From NCBI GenBank assembly GCA_003427395.1, contig BFEA01000485.1, positions 406,888 through 463,803 of the forward strand: a stretch of DNA of 56,916 bases. The letters are read 5' to 3'. Positions 1 through 9,617 of the stretch are shown here, one piece after another; within the stretch, counting starts at the first letter, position 1, and each line of letters begins with the position of its first letter. This stretch comes from Chara braunii. Its lineage: Eukaryota; Streptophyta; Charophyceae; Charales; Characeae. Under the pieces are notes generated by a model, which ran no database searches, had not been told where the DNA came from, and saw nothing but the letters and a program-made list of their open reading frames with translations. A program made the translations under genes and the position numbers.

Positions 1-40
<40 letters not shown>
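1..40. repeat. (CT)n microsatellite
   Basis: Pure CT dinucleotide run at the contig edge, so its true length is unknown. Confidence 0.95.
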
Positions 41-42
<2 letters not shown>

Positions 43-734
43 TTTTCGTACTCTCACTCATGTGCCAGGTACTAACCTGTGAAGATGGCGCCGTGTTGCA
101 GGTACCTCGAAGACGAAGCTGGAGCTATGGCGCTGCACGTAAGTCCCCTCTGCTCCCCGTTACCCGCCATCGAGATCGCAACAGGATTTTGCTGTATAGA
201 AAAGAAAAGAACCCCCCCCCAAAAAAAAATCGTGATTTTCTGCCCACTATGTGCGACATGTCCAAATTTTTTTAATTTTTTTTTCGACGCGACGGAGGTG
301 GGCATCTTTACAGTCCCCGCTCGCTACCAGGCCGTCGAGATCGGATCTATTCGACGGCCGTACTGTGTCACTCGAGGCCACACGTGATCNAAATCCTGAA
401 CGAAGTGGTACAATACTGCGCTAATGGGTCCACGCCCCTGGGGCATGGTCCCACTAGCAACCGGATAGGATAGAAAGAGTTTGTGCGGCAGTTGAGTGAC
501 CCAAGTCCTGCCGTGCAGTACTGGTGATCCCACGGTCAGTATTTTACATGTATTACCCGAAAAAGTAAGGAGATCTTCGTTCCCCTCCTCCTCTCCTTAA
601 CACTGGGCATGCCGGTGCAAAGGAAGCTTCCCGCCAAAATCTTTTCAATCCGTTGGGGGCATGGCCAACCGCAAAAGAGAGCAGGCGCCTGGACCCACCA
701 GTGAAGTATTCTACGACGTGTGACACAGTTTTAT
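41..734. other. Unassigned non-coding DNA
   Basis: No ORF with recognisable protein character. Around 411-470 there is a segment (GGGTCCACGCCCCTGGGG...GGTCCCACTAGCA) that resembles the arms of the foldback element at 11165-11475, so this is probably a decayed copy of the same repeat. One ambiguous base at 390. Confidence 0.5.
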
Positions 735-862
735 GGTTTTTTTTTTTTTTTTTTTTTGGCAAAACCAGGTGGTTGTCCCTCAGGCAGAGGATGATAAGAG
801 CATCACCCTGCCTGAGGAACATCCTTAGATTACTCTTTTCTATTGGTCCAGCGTCCCTTGGG
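735..862 (-). mobile_element. Tail-B 3' module with poly(A), internally deleted
   Basis: On the minus strand it reads GGGACGCTGGACC, then CAATAGA, then a hairpin, then poly(A) (the T run at 735-757). The hairpin has perfect 10-base arms CCTCAGGCAG (778-787) and CTGCCTGAGG (808-817) around a loop that, on the minus strand, contains TGCTCTTA. That loop is the one seen in tail-B copies at 39559, 42115 and 44827. The segment between GGACC and CAATAGA present in other copies is missing. It may be the true 3' end of the LINE fragment directly upstream or a separate insertion. Confidence 0.7.
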
Positions 863-1862
863 CAAAACATGATAAAATAGCAAAATCATAACAAGAGGGC
901 TTCGGAATTTTGAGGGAACTCAAGAAAAAAAAAAAAAAAAAAAAAATTTGAGGGAGGGCCCTGTCCTCATTCTCATCCCAGAGATGACTAGACAAGACCA
1001 ACTGCTTATTGTCCGAGAAGCTAACCCAGCGGAACTCTGAGGCCCAGCAATTTAAAAGAAGCTGCTGAGCGTCTGAGCTCATTGGTAAGCTATTTCTGAC
1101 TTTTCTCCACTCAGCTAGAATCAAGTTTCTAATTGCTAACTTAAAGGAGTTCCGTAGGCGTGAGACTGTCCAGAAGACTTTGTTAAACCTGCGATCCCTT
1201 CGAGCCATCCACAGTGTCCAAAAGCCTACGATACAGAATTTGTTACCGATCTTTGATCTAGTAGTGGAGGATTGATCTCCAAAGAGAACTAAAGATTTTG
1301 TCCAGTACGACAGAGTTCCGTAAGCTGCAAACCAGAGTCTGTTCACCCATTCCCAAGAACCCCTGGCGACCACGCATTCCCACCACAGGTGGGAGGAGTC
1401 CTCTAGGGACTGGTGCGGGCAAACGTCCCATGTGACTGACACTTCCATACCCTTGTCTGCACACCAGGCAGCAGTAGGTACACTGTTGTGCAGGAGGAGC
1501 CATTCAAGGCTTGCCAGTTTAACTTCCAGAGTCTCTAGAATAGTGCAGATAAAGGATTGGACCCATCTGAGAACCAGTTCCTGCATCTGCATTTTCTTCG
1601 ATTGTCTGTTCCATGAGTCCCAGACATGGATCTGAAGCGTTGATGCTTTGGAGTGCAGCCTGTAGCCAATCTGTGATGAGTAATCTGCCAGTAGCACAGT
1701 GGAGACTGAAATTGAGTCGTCCGTTATGGTCCATCCAAGGCGCGTTTCATCTGCTTTCCAGTTACTGAAGGGTGTACCTCCTTTAACTGGCGTGAGCCTT
1801 ATCTTTTCATCCTTGTCTGTATGTTGCTTGATCTTCACTGGCACCTCGAGGAGGTGCTCCAA
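840..1862 (-). mobile_element. LINE fragment, C-terminal region of the reverse transcriptase polyprotein
   Basis: An open frame of 340 codons. Its middle resembles the C-terminal zinc-binding domain of plant LINE polyproteins, with a motif ending CPHQ...SSHLWWEC followed by aromatic-rich helices, the same landmark as at 10043-10639 and 22684-22944. Reverse transcriptase and endonuclease domains are absent, so this is a 5'-truncated copy. The second cysteine of the usual C-x2-C pair is replaced by histidine (CPH). The last part of the frame translates a homopolymer (A run 924-947 on the plus strand) and is probably not LINE protein. Tail-B sequence follows at 735-862. The frame is unusually intact for this window, which may mean a fairly young insertion. 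Confidence 0.7.
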
Positions 1863-2300
1863 ACTGATGATCTGGGAGGGCGGATCTATCCGCCTGAGGA
1901 ATCCTATCCTGGCCTGGCGCTACCACAAGGAATCCTATCCGACTAGTCGGTACTCGTGATAGACAAGCGTGAAGGATTCTTCGCCCTCCGTTGGCTATGG
2001 CGGAGGCAACGATGCGGTAGTGGCACGAATGCTCTAAGCTCGGGCCCTCGGCCAAGCGCCAGCTTGGAACAGTGCGGCCATGCGGTAATGAACCTGTCAG
2101 GACGCTGCCACTCAAGTGTCACACTGGATCGGCCACACTCCTATCGGACTGCTAATGGGACCACACCCCTGGTCTCTACGGTATAATGACAATAAAAAAG
2201 GCCTGAAAGAGCGTCCTGTCCAGATTCGGCAGGTAATTGAATTGGTTGGGCTTAAAAACAAGTGAACTTATGGATTTTTTTATTTTTTTTTGTCCTCATC
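1863..2300. other. Unassigned DNA with short direct repeats
   Basis: AGGAATCCTATCC occurs twice (about 1899 and 1928). No protein-like frame. The stretch at 2140-2185 resembles the repeat also seen near 411-470 and 11270. Confidence 0.4.
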
Positions 2301-2836
2301 GGGGACCTTGTCCCACTTGCATCGTTAAGTTGAGGCAGCTCAACGGTGCGGCAGCTAAAAAAAATCATTTTAATTCAATTTCAAATGAGAAATGCATTTA
2401 TAAATGGCAGGAATACAATTGTTCTCGTTTTTCATTTTTCACAATTGGAGTGGCATACGGGCACTTCCACAGCAGTAAATGAAGAGGTGCCCGAATCCTG
2501 TCCAAAAATGGCAAACGGAAGGAGGCTCGTANAGTTTCTCTTGAAAAACNCCTGTTGGGGGAACAAGAGGGTCGTTGAACTAGCTGTCTCGAAAAAAGGA
2601 GACAGCTAGTTCAACNGAAAGTGGCGAGGGTAGGGGTAGTAGTNNTCGAGAGAAAGGATTTATTTCTGTTTTTTGTTGTAAGAAAAAGCGAAGATGGTCT
2701 TTATTGCCCTTTTTATTAAAAACGGACCGTTAGATGAATTGGACGACGTGCATCTCCCTTGTCGCGTACAGTCACACAGGCTCGAAAACCCCACGTTGAC
2801 CTACTAGCTCAACGGAGTTAGTGGGACAAGGTCCCC
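2301..2836. mobile_element. 536-bp terminal-inverted-repeat element, non-autonomous
   Basis: Perfect 16-base terminal inverted repeats: GGGGACCTTGTCCCAC at 2301-2316 and its reverse complement at 2821-2836. Subterminal sequences containing CTCAACGG occur near both ends (2324-2352 and 2791-2820). The centre holds a perfect 17-base palindrome, arms 2574-2590 and 2599-2615. No transposase frame. No clear target duplication was seen, so the superfamily is open. Several ambiguous bases (2532, 2550, 2616, 2644) show poor assembly in the middle. Confidence 0.6.
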
Positions 2837-2877
2837 GGGACAGCCATATATTTTTCTCTCACATGTCATGGAACATA

Positions 2878-3357
2878 TCTTTCTTGTCCCTGTCTACCAC
2901 TACTCCTAAGGCTATACAGGGGACCCCTGCAAGCATAGCTTTCTACCTCTCTTCGGTGAAGGGAGGTTACCTCTCTCGGTGGAGAGGGGTAAGGGGATGT
3001 TTGCCCCTTTGCCCTAGCGTTTTAGGGTGCAGGGTTGGGGCCGCCGGTGGGGCCCCGGCTAACACAAGGACCGAGCATTTGCCAGTAACTGTGCCTCCCT
3101 TTTCATCTTCCCCCACCCTCATCGAGTAACAGTAGTGTCTAAAGCCAACACTCTCCCACACACCACACTCAACCCACTCACACACGCACTCACACCCGTG
3201 TTGGCTGCAGACCTTACTGATACCGACTGGGAGGATCCAGTTGACTATCTCAGTTGGCTGGCACCAAGAGTGCTACAGGCGGCCATGGGGATTGAACCCA
3301 CGACCTCCTGAATGCCACTTGCGTGCCTAGCCAATTGAGCTAGGCCGCTGGATAACT
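2878..3357 (-). mobile_element. tRNA-derived SINE, family SINE-1, copy 1
   Basis: Minus-strand element. The tRNA-like head at 3281-3351 has an A box (CTAGCTCAATTGG) and a B box (GGGTTCAATCCCC). It is followed by a body that recurs at 36079-36374 plus 37527-37725 and at 38512-38870. The body carries a GTGTGAGTG-type stretch, a GGGGCCCCACCGGCGG-like stretch and TACAGGGGACCCCTGCAAGCATAGC near the 3' end. No long poly(A) is seen at its end. RNA polymerase III would read the internal boxes; mobilisation would need a LINE in trans. Confidence 0.7.
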
Positions 3358-4279
3358 TATGGAAAATAACTATGGGAGCGGATAAAAGACAAATTAAATA
3401 AACTATAAGAGACGATATTGCGAGGATCTGAGTCCTCAGCAGGCCTAAGGGGCCGCTGATGCAGATATGCCCGCCCTAAGTAAAGGCGGGCGTAACAAAT
3501 CACAAGAGGCCCTCGACTGCCAATTTCGTATTTGGGGTTCAGGCAGTTGCGACGTGCCAGTTGGTTGAGGGAAACACAGGCCGAGCAGCAGGGATATTCC
3601 ACAGCACTCCAGGCCTTTCTGAAAAAAATGCAGGCCCTGGGCAAGAATCGCAGCCTCATACACAGACAGTTGGGAGGCCCAACTGGCCTCGCAGCTGCAA
3701 CCGAGGCACAGCCTCCTAGGGCCTATGAGGCCCAGACCAGTCAGGCTGTCGGGGCAGGCAGGCTCTTCCCATATAGGAAAGAGCTTGTTGTCTAGTGCCT
3801 CATTCCGGCACTTGCATGCTAGCGGTAGCGCTGCTGGAGCGGACGCTCGTTGGCTGCTGCTGGCGCTGAGAGGCAAGGTGCAAGCACGTGCGGTCGTGTG
3901 GGAGTGAGGGCGCTGCTGATGGCAGCGCCATAGCCCAACCTTTTTTTTTTTTTTTTTTTAGCTGGCTGGGGCTTGGTCGACAGTGAGGCGCAGGGGTGCT
4001 CTTCGAGTGTATGGGAGGAAGATGTGGGTGTAAGTCAGGGAAGAGAGAAGGATGATGATGATGATGATGTGAGGGCTCCTAATGAATCATGGGCAGACTA
4101 TCGGGGTTCAACCTCCTAATGAGTCAGTGAAAGTCCGACGAAACGGTCTGGCACCGTCATGGTTTTTTTTTGTGTATAGCTCGGCTACCAGCTAGGCCGC
4201 CCGGGTCACCCTATTTTCCCGGGCGGCCCGGTCGTGCAAGGACCAGGGAAGGACCTAGCAAAAAAAAAAAGAAAAAAAT
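3358..4279. other. Unassigned DNA with several short hairpins
   Basis: Contains hairpin-forming words (GCCCGCC/GGCGGGC near 3468-3492; GTTGGGAGGCCCAAC near 3670; GGCGCTGCTGATGGCAGCGCC near 3908). A T run lies at 3942-3959 and an ATG trinucleotide run near 4051. No recognisable protein. Confidence 0.4.
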
Positions 4280-4384
4280 CGATAAAATCCCGAAAAAAAA
4301 AAAAGTCATGCAGAAAATTAAACTGAACAAAAATCGGTAAAATCCAAAAAAAAACTATGTCATGCAGAAAATTAAACTGAACAA
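4280..4384. repeat. Two-copy tandem repeat, about 53-60 bp
   Basis: Two copies of a unit that starts ATCGRTAAAATCC, runs through an A tract and ends GTCATGCAGAAAATTAAACT. Confidence 0.8.
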
Positions 4385-4530
4385 TGTTTGCCTCAGGGTC
4401 ACATCGAAATTCTGTACAAAATTTAAAACAAAAAATTAAATTAAGAAATACCTTTTTTTTTTTTTTTTTTTTTTTGCCCGGTCAGGCAAGTGGTCTCGGG
4501 CCACTCTGGTGGCCTAGGTGTATAGCGAAT
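4375..4530 (+). repeat. Dispersed repeat, inverted partner of 52740-52915
   Basis: The words CAGGGTCACATCGAAATTC and GGCAAGTGGTC...GGGCCACT occur here in one orientation and at 52740-52915 in the other, in the same order and with similar spacing. A T run sits between them in this copy. Confidence 0.7.
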
Positions 4531-4624
4531 ATGACAACACACAAACACTCTCTCTCGCACGTGGGGCAAATTCAAGTCTCTTTTTTTGTTTTTGGTTTTT
4601 TGATTGATTGATTGATTGATTGGT

Positions 4625-4772
4625 AGCCCCCGCCAGCAGGGAAACGTTCGAATGTTCGAATGCTGGCAGGGGCTGCCATTCGCGCTTGGTTAGACTTTGC
4701 GAATGGCACCCCCCTCTCTTGATGATCGATCCTAGCCACCGATTTCTGCAGATCGGTAGCTAGAATCGATCA
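4625..4772. repeat. Three consecutive hairpins
   Basis: Hairpin 1 has arms 4625-4638 and 4661-4674 (AGCCCCCGCCAGCA / TGCTGGCAGGGGCT) around a loop with repeated TTCGAA words. Hairpin 2 has arms 4675-4683 and 4699-4707 (GCCATTCGC / GCGAATGGC, perfect). Hairpin 3 has arms 4723-4743 and 4752-4772 (about 19 of 21 paired). They are nearly back to back. They could be a decayed foldback transposon or a structured transcript; no coding frame crosses them. Confidence 0.75.
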
Positions 4773-5553
4773 CCCAAAAAAAGGCCTTCGCGCGACCTAC
4801 AATTTTTTTATTTTTTTTTGCGGGCGTATGTTACCGGCCTTGGGGGGGCAGCCTGGACCGATTCGGCCTCTCGAGACCCCCCCAGGCATTTTGCGTTTGG
4901 ACCGCCCGGTGGCCAACCAGGAGGGACAACCAGCCAGGCCCCCTCCCCGGGCGGCCCGATGACGAGCCTAGTCCGATTCGATTGGATCTTCATTTCAAAA
5001 TTTGAACGACACAGAGAACATTTCCATGGCACATAACACCAATGCTTTGAGGAACGTGTCTGTCCACTATGTGCGGTTGTGGTTTGCTTTTTTTTTTTTT
5101 TCTGGTTTCATGTCGTTGTAGTGCCCTGCCAGCCAGGCAGGGCATATTTCACGGGCGTAACTTCTTAATGTTGTAGCATCTTGTATCCGCCCTGAATCAC
5201 AGCATAAGGATTTTTTTTTTTTCTTCTTTTTAATTCGTTGTTTGTCTGGTACACAACCCTCACTTAGGGCACAGTCACACGAGCACCTCACCGAATGTAT
5301 TTGGTGGTTATTGTGGCGTGGGGAAGTTTTTTTTTTTTTTTTTTTTTTTTCCCTTGTTGCTTTTTGGACAAAACGGCCCCGATTGGGCAAAACTCAGTGC
5401 TAAGTGAAAATCAGGCTTGACAAGAACAAGATCGGAGGTAATGGGGGTTTAAGCTTATAGCCAACAAAGCTATATTCTTCACTCATGTGCTGTGCACTAC
5501 CTATCCTATTGTTTACATCTTCGTTCAGTTCCAGAGGCAATAATGGGTTCATG

Positions 5554-5555
<2 letters not shown>
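4773..5555. other. Unassigned DNA with homopolymer runs
   Basis: T runs at about 5089-5101, 5211-5222 and 5327-5350. GGACCGCCCGG/CCGGGCGGCCC words at 4899-4956 form a possible inverted pair. No gene seen. Confidence 0.4.
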
Positions 5556-5637
<82 letters not shown>

Positions 5638-5640
5638 NTT
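5556..5640. repeat. Poly(T) tract
   Basis: About 84 T with one N (5638). It could be the poly(A) of a minus-strand retroelement or an assembly-collapsed homopolymer. Confidence 0.9.
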
Positions 5641-5830
5641 AACGCGCCACGATTTTAGGAAACGTACAGGCTACTACAGGAGCGCCCAAATTCATCCGAC
5701 TTTTTTTTTTAAACGGACCCAGTGCCCAAGGCTCATATTATCAATAAGATGATTGAGGCCAGGGTCCTCACAGTCTACCCGGAGTATGCGGGGAGCAAAC
5801 CCTGCCTCTCTAACACTTGTCACAAGCTGG
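5641..5830 (+). repeat. Dispersed repeat shared with 17232-17500
   Basis: Shares a diverged ATTTTAGGAAAYGTAC...ACAGGAGC.CCCAAATTCATCCGAC block, a T run, and a following TGAGGCY.GGG.CCTCACA.TCTACCCGGA block with the copy at 17232-17500. Probably a SINE body; no clear head in this copy. Confidence 0.65.
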
Positions 5831-5953
5831 AAAGCGCATACGATGCTTCCACAACCAGCCAGGAGGCCCAAATGATTAATCTCTGCTAGTGAGCCCGAAA
5901 CGCTTCCCGACATTCCCGTGGCTGGCCGCGGGAGAGCGGGCTAGCTCAATTGG

Positions 5954-6145
5954 TTGAGGAAAGGGGTAGAGAGGAAGGAGGGTAGAGGACGGGATAGTGA
6001 TACATAGGTCGGTAGGTGCCTACATTTATAGACATAGTCAATGTGTTTGAGCACAAAGAGTAGGCACCTACTGACCAGTCCAATATTACTCGACTCAACA
6101 TGAGAAAAGGGGTAGAGAGAGGGTAAGGAGGATAGGGGAGGGAAT
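5954..6145. repeat. Direct repeats around a small hairpin
   Basis: AAAGGGGTAGAGAG-type purine-rich segments occur at about 5959 and 6105. Between them is a hairpin with 17-base arms at 6007-6023 and 6060-6076 (GGTCGGTAGGTGCCTAC / GTAGGCACCTACTGACC, one wobble). A run of LINE-independent AT-rich DNA follows. Confidence 0.6.
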
Positions 6146-6192
6146 GTTGTACACAGGGATATGGCTTGTACATAGCACTATGGTTTTGATAT

Positions 6193-6193
<1 letters not shown>

Positions 6194-6233
<40 letters not shown>
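6194..6233. repeat. Poly(T) tract
   Basis: Forty consecutive T. Confidence 0.95.
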
Positions 6234-6234
<1 letters not shown>

Positions 6235-6474
6235 ACTCACAAGTGTGCAACATGATGAAAGTTGAGGCTAGTTGAAATCTGGTTGAAATTGGTTGAAACC
6301 TGTTGAAACATATTGAAACGTGTTGATAAACATTTAAAAATTTCCCCCAATCATTTTAAGCGCACTATACGCTGTTTGTAAACACATGAAATCATGCTCC
6401 CTGTTTATCGACGATTATGACAAATTAAAAACCCGCCCATCTCGCCGACTATTTTTTCTGTTGTTTGGGCGGGC

Positions 6475-7132
6475 ATGGATCGAAAGGGGAGCTCTGAGGG
6501 TAAGAAACATATGAGATGGTTTTGCAAAAAATGGGTAAGAAGCGAGACATTAGGGAATAAATCGGGACAGATGAGAGAGGTAGAAGAGAGGCTGGCAACC
6601 ATGATTCAAGCAATCCTAGAGGCAAGAAGGATAAAACTATCTCCGAAAACAATGGACCGCCCCAGACCCTGGTATATCGAGGAGACCTCAGAGGAGATGA
6701 AGTTGTGGGAACTTCAAGAAATGCAAACAGACGGAAAAATAATCTTCAAAGGATGGGAAATAAGCACAAGCGGACAAAAAGTGGGAGATAAAACAAAAGG
6801 AGCACTAGTATGGCTAGACTCAGCCTTGTCTCATATGAGAATATTACAAAAAGCGGGGGGAGTGAAAGCGTTGTTTGCGAAAGGCAAGTCGGTGACAACC
6901 CTGAAGACGGACTCTGGAATGTGGGAATGTCGAGCACAAGGGCAGACAGGGGAGAATGTAGGGCTGATGAACTTGAGACTGAGACTTGGTTACACGTTAA
7001 TGATCCCATCCAAACATCAAAAAGTAGTGACCACAACACGGTGGGTGCAACTCTTGAACATGGATCCAACCCAAATTGATAAAACTTTGAAATGATGTTT
7101 GGAGTAACTTAAGCTAATACCAGACAACAAAG

Positions 7133-7165
<33 letters not shown>

Positions 7166-7214
7166 GAACTGTATTCGTCCAAAAAGAAAGGAGACGGAAA
7201 CAAAAGACCCTGTT

Positions 7215-7282
<68 letters not shown>

Positions 7283-7862
7283 GAACTGTATTCGTAAAAT
7301 GAAAAGGGAAAAAATAAAACGGAGAGAGAGAGAGAGTTGGCTGCTATCGATGGCAGCTATCCATCTGCAGTATGGCTGGCAAAACGGGGAGTGAAGGTGG
7401 ATATAAGTGTAAGAGATATGAATGGGCATGCGAGTCAACGACGTACCTGTAGTTGGACTGCCCAGCCTCGAGCAAGATTTGAAAATGGTCGATAAAATAC
7501 TGGGAACAATGCACAAAAGGCACACTTCCATGAATAAGAGAACGGACATTGCTAGGAGGAACACAGAAAGGAAACAACATCAGCCCGGGCTAGGGATATG
7601 TCGCGCAGACTGCTAGAGCAGTAACATGTGCGATGATCTATCAGGAGAGAAATGACAAAGTGTTTACAGACAAAGAATGGCACAACAGGCAGATCAAGAC
7701 GACCTTCAAGCAGCTACTGAGGAGGTGAATCTTGACACACTGGAGAAGGAAGGTGAGTAAAGGTGGAAATAGGGGCACAAACATCAGATTGTTCGAGAAC
7801 ACATGGGCAAAAGGAAGAAAAATGGTAATGGTGGAGACAGGCAAAGTGATTTTGGACAACTA
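6475..7862 (+). mobile_element. Degenerate LINE-A-like fragment, region after RT through the C-terminal domain
   Basis: 6475-7095 is an open 206-codon frame whose pattern (L..R...I.AI...W, then a W.LQ-like word, then G....F.GW....G) matches the post-RT segment of the LINE-A copy at 22108-22420. After A tracts, a frame at about 7353-7493 reads SAVWLAKRGVKV, matching SAVWLKGRGMEI in the 22684 copy. A frame at about 7617-7862 reads TCAMIYQERN and THWRRK, matching CSVIWADRN and ADWRRR in the same copy. Several stops and A-tract insertions break it. AT content is higher than in other LINE-A copies, so this is an old or distinct lineage. Confidence 0.5.
7133..7295 (+). mobile_element. Short retroposed segment with poly(A) between 15-bp direct repeats
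   Basis: ACGAACTGTATTCGT occurs at 7164-7178 and 7281-7295. Between them are about 40 bases and an A tract of about 63. That is the layout of a tiny retroposed copy with a target-site duplication, sitting inside the LINE remnant. A further A tract precedes the first copy (7133-7164). Confidence 0.5.
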
Positions 7863-8021
7863 GTTCACTAAGAATCTTGCAGCCGTCAGGGGTGCGTTTC
7901 CCCCCCTTAAGTCATTTTCCTCCCCGAGACATTTTTATCATCCTTCGTTATACAGGTCGTTGATTTGGACTCGTTTGGTCGTTCAGAGGTTCGAAAAATG
8001 CAGGCAGATGCAAACACGACA
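7863..8021. other. Unassigned AT-rich DNA
   Basis: Nothing recognised. Confidence 0.4.
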
Positions 8022-8240
8022 CTTTAGGGGGTGGTGGCAGTTTCTTTGAAAAATGCAGGACCGGTAGCTGCCTGTGGGACCGCGCGCTGGGTCTGGTCGA
8101 AACAGTGGCAAAGCAACAACATGGTGAAACTTTGGGGGGGAGGGGGTAGTTTCTTTGAAAAATGCGGGACCGGCAGCTGCCCGTGAGACCGCGCGCTGGG
8201 TTTTTGTCGAAACGGTGGCAAAGTAGCGGTAGGGTGGAAA
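8022..8240. repeat. Two-copy tandem repeat, period 109 bp
   Basis: Both copies contain TTTCTTTGAAAAATGC, GGACCGG.AGCTGCC and GACCGCGCGCTGGG; the anchors are 8041 and 8150. Confidence 0.85.
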
Positions 8241-8640
8241 AGTGGAAACGTCTAAAATCGGAAAGGGCGCAGCCTTGGGCGCAGGTTGAAACGACACACC
8301 TGCATTGCATTTGCAAGTGCATACTTCTAAACCTCACCAATAATGCCTCCTTTATCAATCAAGCATATACAAACTACAGGTTGCGCACCCGTGCCCTCAC
8401 AGTAAGTCAATAGTACGAGGGTCGCAGAGTATGGAGACCCAAAACCAAGACACTCGGTTGGCGAGACGTGTTTGGTCTTAGGAGACACGGAGAGGGACGA
8501 AGGCATGAGGAATGAGTCACACTCCACCGAAATAGGTGGATAAAACTAGTAGACAGTAGGAAAAATAAGAAGGAAATAAAGAGTTGTAAATACAGAATGG
8601 TTCTTCTTATTTGAGGTTAGTTTAGACTTATGGGCTAAGA
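8241..8640. other. Unassigned DNA
   Basis: No recognisable gene or repeat head. Confidence 0.4.
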
Positions 8641-8876
8641 GGTAGTTTTTTATGGACGGGTTCCTTTTAGGCTTGTTATACTTTGTAGGCCTTGGCGGTT
8701 CCTTGTTGAATATTCAACAAAGAGGCATCAAGACAGAGGTCCATATGAGACCGGAGTTGTGCCTAATGTATTTCCCTCTCACTGAAGCTCGCCGAAGTTG
8801 GTTGATGCTGCCAGTAATTTGTTCCGGGTTGAATTGTATAACCCCATACTTAGGATTTAAAAAAAAAAAAAAAAAA
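8640..8876 (+). mobile_element. Short element ending in tail A and poly(A)
   Basis: Ends with GGTTGATGCTGCCAGTAATTTG-type sequence and CCGGGTTGAATTGT (8800-8837), then an A run (about 8858-8876). The same 3' tail ends the LINE-A copy at 24024-24067 and the element at 25575-25618. The 5' part is not recognised. Confidence 0.55.
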
Positions 8877-8907
8877 GGAAAAAAAAAAGCAGCTAAAACG
8901 GAAAGGA

Positions 8908-9265
8908 AATTTTTTGAAATGCCCCTTCGATTTCCATTTGTTTGCGGTATTCCCCTCGAACAACCGACTTACCCTGTCTTGCCCCTCTCAAACGATTGAA
9001 GTTTCACAAAAGCCCCTAGAGTCCTTTGGGCCTGAAATATACCGGTTCCAAATTTCCAGTATGCCCGGGTAGCTCCCCTCCCAGGGCCAGGGGAACGGCC
9101 TCGAGTGCCACCAACGGCCACATGGGCATACTGCAAAGCTGCACCCCTCACTGACTGGGTCATGCAGGAAACTTCAGAGGCCCCATGAGCACGACAGGGT
9201 AAGTCGGCTGTTGGAGGGGCATTCCGCAAATAAACTGAAGTCGGAGGGCCATTTCGAAAATTTTT
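8908..9265. mobile_element. Foldback (long TIR) element, about 358 bp
   Basis: The left arm at 8908-8982 and right arm at 9191-9265 are reverse complements over about 75 bases. Shared blocks are TTTGAAATGCCCC, TTTGCGG.AT.CCCCTC and CCGACTTACCCTGTC. The interior has no transposase frame. A related element lies at 16643-17029. Confidence 0.75.
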
Positions 9266-9579
9266 GCAAGAAAAAAAAGGAGAAAATTTCAGATTTTTTC
9301 ACTCATTCCTCTGGAGTCTTGACCCACTACGTCCGATTTACGCTTGTGCTCCTCCGTTTTCGATCACGTGCGGCCGTCCATGACATCCGTTTGTCGTTGA
9401 TTCAGTAGCGCATCGACTGTTAGTGTCGATCGTCTTTGTTTTCGTGGAGGTAGCTGCCCATAGGCCAGTAGATTTTTTCTTAATTCATTTGTTGGCCATT
9501 TAGTTGGCCACTTTGCGTTGGCGCCAAACTTCAATACTATGGTTGTTTTAGGGGGGGGGGGGCTTTTGAAGCTTCGCAC

Positions 9580-9617
9580 CTGTCTCTTATACACATCTAG
9601 ATGTGTATAAGAGACAG
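9580..9617. other. Nextera mate-pair junction adapter (assembly artefact)
   Basis: 9580-9598 is CTGTCTCTTATACACATCT and 9599-9617 is AGATGTGTATAAGAGACAG. These are the two 19-base Tn5 mosaic ends in the exact back-to-back order of the circularised mate-pair junction. No transposon body is present. The contig was therefore extended through an untrimmed mate-pair read, and the flanks at 9579 and 9618 may not be adjacent in the genome. Confidence 0.97.

Noticed and set aside
9580-9617. A natural Tn5/IS50 insertion footprint or regulatory palindrome
   Set aside because: The two 19-base mosaic ends are back to back with nothing between, and the mosaic end is an engineered hyperactive sequence. 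This is a library adapter.
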